The position numbers and the translations under genes were made by a program. The notes under the pieces were generated by a model, which did not search any database, had not been told where the DNA came from, and saw only the letters and a list, made by a program, of their open reading frames with translations. From Parundibacterium terreum (GTDB lineage: Bacteria; Pseudomonadota; Gammaproteobacteria; Burkholderiales; Burkholderiaceae_D), in the NCBI RefSeq assembly GCF_014636315.1, contig NZ_BMED01000002.1, positions 806,001-870,000 of the forward strand: DNA of 64,000 nt. The letters are read 5' to 3'. Shown here piece after piece: positions 56,404 through 64,000 of the stretch; the first letter of the stretch is position 1; every line of letters starts with the position of its first letter.

Positions 56404-56433
56404 CTTGAAAATCCCCACCCTCGCCCCTATAAT
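56404..56433 (+). promoter_or_regulatory. groESL promoter, heat-shock sigma32-like and sigma70-like
   Basis: CTTGAAA (56404-56410), 13 nt, then CCCCTATA (from 56424) is close to the sigma32 consensus CTTGAAA-N(13-15)-CCCCATNT. The same DNA also reads as TTGAAA-17-TATAAT for sigma70. Confidence 0.8.
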
Positions 56434-56459
56434 TAGCACTCGTCCAAAGAGAGTGCTAA
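56433..56459 (+). promoter_or_regulatory. CIRCE operator (HrcA binding site)
   Basis: TTAGCACTC-N9-GAGTGCTAA is a perfect CIRCE element. It overlaps the last base of the -10 box, so HrcA bound here would block initiation at groESL. Confidence 0.95.
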
Positions 56460-56609
56460 CAGCCTTTCCACGGTCGTGAGGCTGCGCAGCAGCCGCTAGA
56501 GAATAACCCCATGGATTTGGCAACGTTGCGGCTTTTGGCAACATCGCTGCAACACAAAGCCATGTTTTCATTTTGTTATAAACCATAGCTAATTAATTAA
56601 GGAGCTCGT

Positions 56610-56900
56610 ATGAACCTTCGCCCCCTGCATGATCGCCTGATCGTAGAACGTCTGGAACAAGAAGAAAAAACTGCATCCGGTATCGTTCTGCCTGGCGCAG
56701 CCGCTGAAAAACCAGATCAAGGTCGTGTTCTGGCAGTTGGCACTGGCAAACAGCTCGACGACGGCAAAGTACGTCCGCTGGATGTCAAAGTTGGCGATCT
56801 GATCCTGTTCGGCAAATATTCCGGCCAGGCTGTCAAAGTTGACGGCAAAGAAGTCCTGGTTATGCGCGAAGAAGACGTCTTCGCAATCGTACAGAAATAA
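56610..56900 (+). CDS. groES: Co-chaperonin GroES
   Basis: 96 residues: [20 protein letters not shown] at the start, the mobile loop [12 protein letters not shown], and [22 protein letters not shown] at the end. It caps the GroEL ring. AAGGAG precedes the ATG. The codon bias is strong, as in highly expressed genes. Confidence 0.97.
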   Translation: MNLRPLHDRLIVERLEQEEKTASGIVLPGAAAEKPDQGRVLAVGTGKQLDDGKVRPLDVKVGDLILFGKYSGQAVKVDGKEVLVMREEDVFAIVQK

Positions 56901-56936
56901 TTTGCAATTCATTTGCGCTGCACGGCAGGCAAATGA

Positions 56937-58628
<1,692 letters not shown>

Positions 58629-58679
58629 TTCCGCAAGGAATACACACTGTCCTGAAGCCTCGCTTCACTCAGTCTGAAC

Positions 58680-58714
58680 AAAAAGCCCCGCAGTGCAAAC
58701 TGCGGGGCTTTTTG
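58680..58714 (+). terminator. Terminator of groESL
   Basis: AAAAGCCCCGCA and TGCGGGGCTTTTT pair over 12 bp with a T-run. It also suits the convergent gene at 58764. Confidence 0.92.
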
Positions 58715-58763
58715 CTTTAGCGGATGCTGCTATCAATGGCGCAGAATGCCGCAGCCGTGCCTC

Positions 58764-59399
58764 CTATACCTCTCCCGGCATATGCACGTAACTGCCCTGC
58801 TGCGCGACAAAGCCCCTGAAAGCCTGCAGCAACGGCTGGTATTTTTCTTCATCCCTTTCCAACTGCATCAGCGCGTAGCAGCTTGCCTCCAGCGTGGAGA
58901 GCTGATGTTCTCCGTGCGCCTTGCGTATCAGATACTGCGAGGCCGGCACATCTTGTAAAGGCAGGCGCGGCAGCTTTTGCAGCAAGGGATTCAGATACAG
59001 CATCTTGCGGCTCTTGCGCCAGGTCCCGTCCAGCACGACCAGGCGCAGTTGCGAAGGATTCTCCAGTATTGCTGGCAGCAGCGGCGGTGCGGATATCAGG
59101 CCCAGGGATTTGTCATCCGGCGTTTCCGGATACAGCAATACCGGCATCCTGGCATCTGCATATAGCCAGGCCTGCAAATCATCGGCATTAAATACCTCGC
59201 CGGTATGCAGGCTGCTGCCGGCCAGGCTCATGTGCAGCAGACGTGCGGTGCCCTTGGCATTATTCACTTCCATGGGGTGCTGCAAGATCACCACGTCCAC
59301 TGCGGGCGCTACGGTGCTAACCCACTGGCAGATGCAGGTGCGCTGCGGGCGCAGGCAGTATTGGCAAATAAGACGTTTGGTACCGGTATTTGAGATCAT
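58764..59399 (-). CDS. tapT: DTW-domain tRNA-uridine aminocarboxypropyltransferase
   Basis: 211 residues. The zinc-binding cysteines Cys12, Cys15, Cys22, Cys24 (ICQYCLRPQRTCICQW) precede the DTW signature LDGTWRKSRKM with Asp124 and Trp127. The family includes TapT (YfiP), which transfers the aminocarboxypropyl group of SAM to U47 of tRNAs to make acp3U. Nothing else nearby is linked to tRNA. Confidence 0.88.
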   Translation of the reverse strand: MISNTGTKRLICQYCLRPQRTCICQWVSTVAPAVDVVILQHPMEVNNAKGTARLLHMSLAGSSLHTGEVFNADDLQAWLYADARMPVLLYPETPDDKSLGLISAPPLLPAILENPSQLRLVVLDGTWRKSRKMLYLNPLLQKLPRLPLQDVPASQYLIRKAHGEHQLSTLEASCYALMQLERDEEKYQPLLQAFRGFVAQQGSYVHMPGEV

Positions 59400-59477
59400 G
59401 CAGCAATTTTATCCAAATCCCGGCCGCCGCAGTATGATTCCTCCGCTTCCATCGCTCTTGCCCCGAAAAGGACATTC

Positions 59478-59951
59478 ATGAACAGCCCCAACTCCTTGAT
59501 ACTGATGCTGGCCATGTGCGTGGCTACCGCCGTCTATGCGGCCGATCCGGGCGGCCTGGTGACGCGAGAGATTCACCAGACCCCACAAGCCGCAGGTGGT
59601 GGCAAACCCCTGGATGTGCGGGTGGAAGAAACCGCCAGGGATGCGAAGACTTCCACGGTGGGAATCCGCTTTGTGTCCGGCGCCTCCGTGCCCTCATCCA
59701 TGTTCATCATGCATGCGATCTACGACATTGCACAGGCCCGCGGCGCTCGCTACTTTGTCAAACTCAGCGAACACGTGAACGATCAAGGGCAACGCATCAT
59801 GCTGATCGGTTTTTCCAAAGACAAGGTGGCCGACATCAATGCCTACTACCAGACTGAGCAGATCAGCAACCTCAGCAAGGATCTGGAGCAGGTCGATGTC
59901 TCCATGTTTGACCTGATCTTCAAGGCACAGGCCAAGGAAAGTAAAAACTAG
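59478..59951 (+). CDS. Small exported protein of unknown function
   Basis: 157 residues with a signal peptide (SLILMLAMCVATAVYAADP). The mature part is alpha/beta (VGIRFVSGASVPSSMFIMHA, RYFVKLSEHVNDQGQRIMLIGF) and resembles small periplasmic proteins often annotated as hypothetical. No motif is assigned. Confidence 0.65.
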   Translation: MNSPNSLILMLAMCVATAVYAADPGGLVTREIHQTPQAAGGGKPLDVRVEETARDAKTSTVGIRFVSGASVPSSMFIMHAIYDIAQARGARYFVKLSEHVNDQGQRIMLIGFSKDKVADINAYYQTEQISNLSKDLEQVDVSMFDLIFKAQAKESKN

Positions 59952-59994
59952 GCGACAATAAGCGTCTTCATCTCCCCTTAACTCAGGAGCGACA

Positions 59995-60477
59995 ATGCGC
60001 AGGCAGGCCGCAGTATCCGATTTCGACGCTGTATTTTCCATCTATATGGATGAGCGGGTCATCCCCTTCCTTGGCTACGATCCTATGCCGCGCGAGGAAT
60101 TTGGCACCGTGTATGCCGAGCTGATTGCGGGCGGCAATTTCTTTGTGCATGAACTGGATGGAGTAATCACCGGCTTCTATAAAATCAACCGCTACCCGGG
60201 CCGCGCCCGGCATGTGGGCTATGTCGGCTCATTTGCGGTCAACCCCGCATTCCAGGGGCGCGGGCTGGCTACAAGCATGCTGAAGGATGCAATCGCCGAT
60301 CTGCATGCGCGTGGCGTAAAAAGAGTCGAGCTGATCGTGGAAAGCGATAACCCTGTCGCTATCGCACTGTATGAAAAATGCGGCTTTGAAAAAGAAGGCA
60401 CGCTACGCCAGTTTTACAAGCGCGCCAGCGAAGCACACTATGTGGATGATTACATCATGGCGCTGCTGCTGGAGTAA
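59995..60477 (+). CDS. GNAT-family N-acetyltransferase
   Basis: 160 residues with the acetyl-CoA loop VNPAFQGRGLATSMLKDAI and IALYEKCGFEKEGTLRQFY. The closing residues DDYIMALLLE fit the RimI/PAT-like group. Substrate unknown. It follows the exported protein by 43 bp on the same strand. Confidence 0.85.
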   Translation: MRRQAAVSDFDAVFSIYMDERVIPFLGYDPMPREEFGTVYAELIAGGNFFVHELDGVITGFYKINRYPGRARHVGYVGSFAVNPAFQGRGLATSMLKDAIADLHARGVKRVELIVESDNPVAIALYEKCGFEKEGTLRQFYKRASEAHYVDDYIMALLLE

Positions 60478-60743
60478 AAAGGTCGCCTGCGATCCCTGCG
60501 GCAGCGAAAATGCAGCCCTGCGCGCGCCATGATATTTGGCGGCTTGCAAATACAGCTACATGGGCCTGATATTAAGGCTCGATGCATGCAAACAGGATTG
60601 GCCCTATACTGATTGCGGCTTCCTGGTTTCCCGCTTATTTCTTCCCTCATTGTTACGCGTATAGTTCTTGAACTCACCCGCGCCGTGCACTAAGCTGGAA
60701 AGTCCAGAATCTCGCAAACTGTATAACCCTACAGGTGATCTTT

Positions 60744-61037
60744 ATGGCAACGTCTCCGATTGCTTCCAGTACACAACAGTATTACTACACGCCGCCTCAA
60801 CCCGGTACGATAGACAATAACCAGAATTTGTCGGTCAGCCAGGGTAGCACCAGCACTCAGCAGACCAGCCAGGTTGCACAAACGCAAACTACTTCCGCGC
60901 CAAAAGCGACTTCGGAATCCAACAGGATAGAAGACCAGCAAGATCAGCAGCAAAATCAGCCTGCTCCGCCACCGCCCCCTCCCACTGTCAATACCAGCGG
61001 GCAACTTACCGGGACCACGCTCAGCACCACCGCCTGA
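60744..61037 (+). CDS. Low-complexity Gln/Ser/Thr/Pro-rich small protein
   Basis: 97 residues, predicted disordered throughout (STQQTSQVAQTQTT, DQQDQQQNQPAPPPPPPTVN). No signal peptide or membrane helix. AGGTGATC lies before the ATG at 60744, and a terminator follows, so it is probably a real transcription unit. No family recognised. Confidence 0.55.
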   Translation: MATSPIASSTQQYYYTPPQPGTIDNNQNLSVSQGSTSTQQTSQVAQTQTTSAPKATSESNRIEDQQDQQQNQPAPPPPPPTVNTSGQLTGTTLSTTA

Positions 61038-61051
61038 TCAGACCATACCCA

Positions 61052-61083
61052 AAAAACAAGCTCGCCATGTGCGGGCTTTTTTT
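61052..61083 (+). terminator. Terminator
   Basis: AAGCtCGC and GCGgGCTT close a 5-nt loop, followed by TTTTTT. It ends the small low-complexity gene. Confidence 0.75.
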
Positions 61084-61138
61084 ATGTGGAATGACTTATA
61101 CTTTCCTTCATACCAACATCAAAGCCCGAGGGAAGCGC

Positions 61139-61624
61139 ATGGCAGAAATACAATTACGGGATGTCATCGCCAGCGACCTGCCCGTTTTCTTCCGCAACCA
61201 ACTGGATGCCGATGCCAATCACATGGCGGCGTTCACTGCCAAAGATCCTGCGGACAGGGATGCGTTTGATCATCACTGGGCCAAGATCATTGCCGACAGC
61301 AGCATCCCCATACAGACCATCACTTTAGGTAATGAGGTAATAGGCCACGTGCTCAGCTACGAACTGGCCGGCGCAACCGAAGTCAGTTACTGGATAAGCA
61401 AGGAATACTGGGGGCGGGGCTTGGCGACACAGGCAATGCGGGCTTTCCTGCAGTTACAGACGGTACGTCCGCTGCATGCCCGCGCAGCCAAAGACAATAT
61501 CGCATCGCTGCGCGTGCTGGAAAAATGCGGCTTTGTGATTACAGGGGTAGACCGGGGCTACGCCAATGCGCGCGGTGCAGAAATAGAAGAGTTTGTCTTG
61601 CAACTGAATGCAGCGCGCGCCTGA
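61139..61624 (+). CDS. GNAT-family N-acetyltransferase
   Basis: 161 residues of the RimJ/RimL-like type: IQLRDVIASDLPVFFRNQLD, SYWISKEYWGRGLATQAMRAFL, SLRVLEKCGFVITG. The ATG at 61139 is taken as start, an upstream in-frame start at 61067 being inside the terminator. Followed after 17 bp by the Nudix gene, so the two may be coupled. Confidence 0.85.
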   Translation: MAEIQLRDVIASDLPVFFRNQLDADANHMAAFTAKDPADRDAFDHHWAKIIADSSIPIQTITLGNEVIGHVLSYELAGATEVSYWISKEYWGRGLATQAMRAFLQLQTVRPLHARAAKDNIASLRVLEKCGFVITGVDRGYANARGAEIEEFVLQLNAARA

Positions 61625-61641
61625 CCGCAGCGGATAAAACA

Positions 61642-62490
61642 ATGACAGAACAAGACTTCGCGGCGTCGGATGAATGGAGCAATTGCGTTGCTGCGCTGGC
61701 TGCGCACTTTCACTCCGAGGCTAGTGTCTTCGGCCTTTACAAAGCTCTCCCACAATTACAAACTACCGGTGCATTTCCATTCCCGCCGGAATTGCAGGAA
61801 GATGCCGAACGGCACCGCGAGCGACTGCACAAGCTGCAGCGCCCGAACGAGTGGCACGCGCTGCTGCAATCACCGATGGCTGCCGGACAATTGCCAGCGA
61901 CATTAAACCTGCAGACGCTGGATTTTGCCGGCATCTGCGCCTTGCGCGAGCATGGCCACAAGCCGGCCATCGTCAGCACTTGCGCGGTGCTGGTGTGTGC
62001 GGAACGCAGAGAGATCTTGCTGCATCGCCGCTCCCTAGACTCCGCCACAGAACCCGGAGCCTTGCATACGATAGGCGGCGCCTACACTCCTCGCATCAGG
62101 CAGGCAGATCAAGGGCCGGCAGATATCCACGGGCTGCTGGACACCGTACGCAGGGAAATCGCAGAGGAAACCAGCCTCAGGCTTGCCATCTCCCCGCTGC
62201 CGCCGGTACTGTGCCTGCAGGAACTGGCAAGCGGTTTCATCCAGTATGCGTTCCTGGGTGTGCCTGTGGCTGCCAATGCGATGGACGCACTACAAAGCAA
62301 CTGGGAAGGCAGCATAGCCAGGGTGCGCTTTGACGACTTGCGCGAACTATTGGCAGCTCCCGGCTGGGTTGCCAGCGGCAAGCTGCATGTGCTGGCCTGG
62401 CTAAGCCTGGGTGCTCCGGGTGCCGGCAGTGGCTCAAAATTCGGTGGTCTGGGCGCGCAGGAATTATTTCGTTCCGCGATCCGGCCCTAA
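61642..62490 (+). CDS. Nudix hydrolase-like protein
   Basis: 282 residues. The second half has a degenerate Nudix box: GGAYTPRIR followed by an insertion and LLDTVRREIAEETSL (RExxEE). The long N-terminal helical part (residues 1-110) has no counterpart I recognise. The insertion between the GG and RE elements is longer than in the classic 23-residue box, so activity needs testing. Confidence 0.7.
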   Translation: MTEQDFAASDEWSNCVAALAAHFHSEASVFGLYKALPQLQTTGAFPFPPELQEDAERHRERLHKLQRPNEWHALLQSPMAAGQLPATLNLQTLDFAGICALREHGHKPAIVSTCAVLVCAERREILLHRRSLDSATEPGALHTIGGAYTPRIRQADQGPADIHGLLDTVRREIAEETSLRLAISPLPPVLCLQELASGFIQYAFLGVPVAANAMDALQSNWEGSIARVRFDDLRELLAAPGWVASGKLHVLAWLSLGAPGAGSGSKFGGLGAQELFRSAIRP

Positions 62491-62584
62491 ACCCATTCGC
62501 TCATTCACTCATCTGCCCATTTGTCCACTTCAGCCATTTTCTTTGCTACACTCGTTTCCATTTCGTCCACACTGAATGTCATCC

Positions 62585-63568
62585 ATGAAAAAAAGCACAT
62601 TGATTAGCTGTCTGCTGACTACCCTGTTTGCTTCGCTGGCATCCAGCGCCTATGCAGAGCCGACCACCTTCAGCTTCGCCACCGTACAGCAAGGCCAGAG
62701 CATACTGACGACACGCGATGACTTCGTGCAAGGCCTGAGCCCCTTCGACCGCGCCGCCCGCCTGAAAACCGCCGGCGAAGTGGCCGAGCCTGCCTACCTG
62801 AAATTTGTCAGCGAGAACGTGCAGGAATGGAGCGGCAGGGAAAAAGAACTGGTGCAAGCCACCGTCGCCCAATTGCAGGCCAGGCTGACCGAATTGTCGC
62901 TGCCTTTTCCAAAGCCTGTGGTGATGATCAAGACTAGCGGCAAAGAAGAAGGCGGCGCTGCCTATACCCGCGGCAATGCCATCATCCTGACCGAGGCGGA
63001 ACTATCCGAAAAAAGCAAGACCGGCCTGCCGCGCCTGATCAGCCATGAGCTATTCCATGTGCTGAGCCGCCAGAATCCCGCACTGCGCGAAAAACTGTAT
63101 GCGGTGATCGGCTTCCAGCCCTGCGGCGAACTGGCCTTCCCTGCCACGCTGAAAGCAGTCAAGCTCACCAATCCGGATGCGCCGAGGAATGACTATTGCA
63201 TACAGGTGAAAGCCGGTGATACCAGCAGCTGGGCCATGCCCATCCTGTACGCGAATGCGGCCCACTACGACCCGGTAAAAGGCGGCGAGTTTTTTGATTA
63301 CCTGAACTTCAAGCTGCTGCTGGTAGAAAAAGGCAATGCAATAACACCCGCGCAGCCCCGCAATGACGACAAGGGCCCGCGCCTGCTGGAAGTGAGAGAA
63401 GTGACAGGATTTTTCGAGCAGATAGGCAAGAACACCAACTACATCATCCATCCGGAAGAAATCATGGCCGACAATTTTGCGATGATGATGGTGAAAGATC
63501 CCAAGATCGCCTCGCCGGAAATCATCAGCAAGATGCAGGCCGTGCTGGACGGCGCCAAACAAAGATAA
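62585..63568 (+). CDS. Secreted gluzincin-like metalloprotease
   Basis: 327 residues with a signal peptide (ISCLLTTLFASLASSAYA, then EP). HELFH at 154-158 is an HExxH zinc motif, and HPEEIMADNFAM near 289-300 offers the third Glu ligand expected of gluzincins. A periplasmic or secreted peptidase is likely; no family name is certain. The ATG at 62585 was preferred to one three codons earlier because it begins the signal peptide with MKK. Confidence 0.72.
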   Translation: MKKSTLISCLLTTLFASLASSAYAEPTTFSFATVQQGQSILTTRDDFVQGLSPFDRAARLKTAGEVAEPAYLKFVSENVQEWSGREKELVQATVAQLQARLTELSLPFPKPVVMIKTSGKEEGGAAYTRGNAIILTEAELSEKSKTGLPRLISHELFHVLSRQNPALREKLYAVIGFQPCGELAFPATLKAVKLTNPDAPRNDYCIQVKAGDTSSWAMPILYANAAHYDPVKGGEFFDYLNFKLLLVEKGNAITPAQPRNDDKGPRLLEVREVTGFFEQIGKNTNYIIHPEEIMADNFAMMMVKDPKIASPEIISKMQAVLDGAKQR

Positions 63569-63589
63569 GCCAATATCAACGGAGGCAGC

Positions 63590-63925
63590 ATGCATAATTC
63601 TATGATCACTACGGCGCTGGAATTGCCGGGCCATGCCGTCGTCAAGAACTTCGGCGTGGTGCGCGGCATCACCGTGCGCTCGCGCTCCATCGTCGGCAAT
63701 TTTTTCGGCGGCCTGCAATCGCTGTTCGGCGGTAACATCACCATCTACACCCAGCTATGCGAACAGGCCCGCGCAGAAACCTACGAACAGATGTGCAGGC
63801 ACGCGCGCCAGATGGGCGCCAATGCCATCATCGCGATGCGTTACGATGCAACCGAGGTAATGCCGGGTTTGACCGAGGTGCTGTGTTATGGGACGGCGGT
63901 GACGGTGGTGCCGGCCAATTCCTGA
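63590..63925 (+). CDS. YbjQ/UPF0145-family protein
   Basis: 111 residues: [21 protein letters not shown], then [20 protein letters not shown] and YGTAVTV at the end, all characteristic of the YbjQ (heavy-metal-binding) family, which forms pentamers. Function is unproven. GGAGG precedes the ATG. It follows the metalloprotease by 21 bp. Confidence 0.9.
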   Translation: MHNSMITTALELPGHAVVKNFGVVRGITVRSRSIVGNFFGGLQSLFGGNITIYTQLCEQARAETYEQMCRHARQMGANAIIAMRYDATEVMPGLTEVLCYGTAVTVVPANS

Positions 63926-63988
63926 ATTGGCGCCTGACCGTTTGTTGATCTGAAATAGCATCACTATTCAAATGCAGGAGCAGTCCGC

Positions 63989-64000
63989 ATGACTCAGGCA
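63989..64000 (+). CDS. Start of a further gene, cut by the window end
   Basis: An ATG at 63989 with CAGGAG upstream opens a frame (MTQA) that runs off the window. Too short to identify. Confidence 0.35.

Overview
The window reads as a chromosomal segment of a betaproteobacterium. The metabolic genes, the gene order style and the moderate GC content fit the Oxalobacteraceae (Herminiimonas/Janthinobacterium-like). That placement is an inference from protein character, not from a marker gene: there is no rRNA or tRNA in the window.

Layout. 1-7.8 kb: the 3' part of a malic enzyme (maeB), a chemotaxis receptor, small membrane and exported proteins, a GNAT acetyltransferase and the thiL-pgpA pair. 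8.0-10.7 kb: an AT-rich 901-residue DUF4157 protein that looks like a polymorphic effector. 11.0-15.1 kb: accessory DNA with a MarR-like regulator, a phage gene remnant, an exported protein next to a DUF2185/Imm33-type protein, a VOC protein and a 296-bp palindromic MITE-like element. 15.2-27.3 kb: a class D beta-lactamase with a Pr6Pr membrane protein, then a branched-chain-type ABC transporter (livKHMGF) with a YcsI/DUF1445 protein, divergent from a fused HyuA-HyuB 5-oxoprolinase and a DMT exporter. Together these last genes look like a 5-oxoproline/D-glutamate-related uptake and catabolic locus. 27.5-40.0 kb: mostly housekeeping and stress genes (pncC-like, dehydratase, AraC-GyrI regulator, TAXI binding protein, pyrF, ohrR-ohr with a structured leader, ornithine cyclodeaminase-like, catalase, argO/argP).

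40.1-44.6 kb: an array of at least nine small same-strand genes (DUF5990-, DUF7674-, EF-Tu-domain-III-, DUF6678-, DUF3806-like and unknown), with shared 3' tails and intergenic motifs. It resembles an orphan immunity or cassette array. 44.7-52.2 kb: a methyltransferase, a DRDHGRDH-repeat secreted protein, a stand-alone EF-G, a periplasmic binding protein and tauABC. 52.6-55.8 kb: two more effector-like genes. One carries a caspase/CPD-like His-Cys pair. The other has DUF4157 plus a PD-(D/E)XK-like tail and is followed by a small acidic gene that could be its immunity protein. 56.4-64 kb: groESL under a combined sigma32-like promoter and CIRCE operator, a DTW-domain tRNA modification enzyme, GNAT, Nudix and metalloprotease genes, and a YbjQ-family protein.

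The most unusual content is the set of three dispersed effectors with N termini of the kind linked to extracellular contractile injection systems, although no injection apparatus is encoded here. The immunity-like array, the two families of palindromic small repeats and the folded leader upstream of ohr also stand out.
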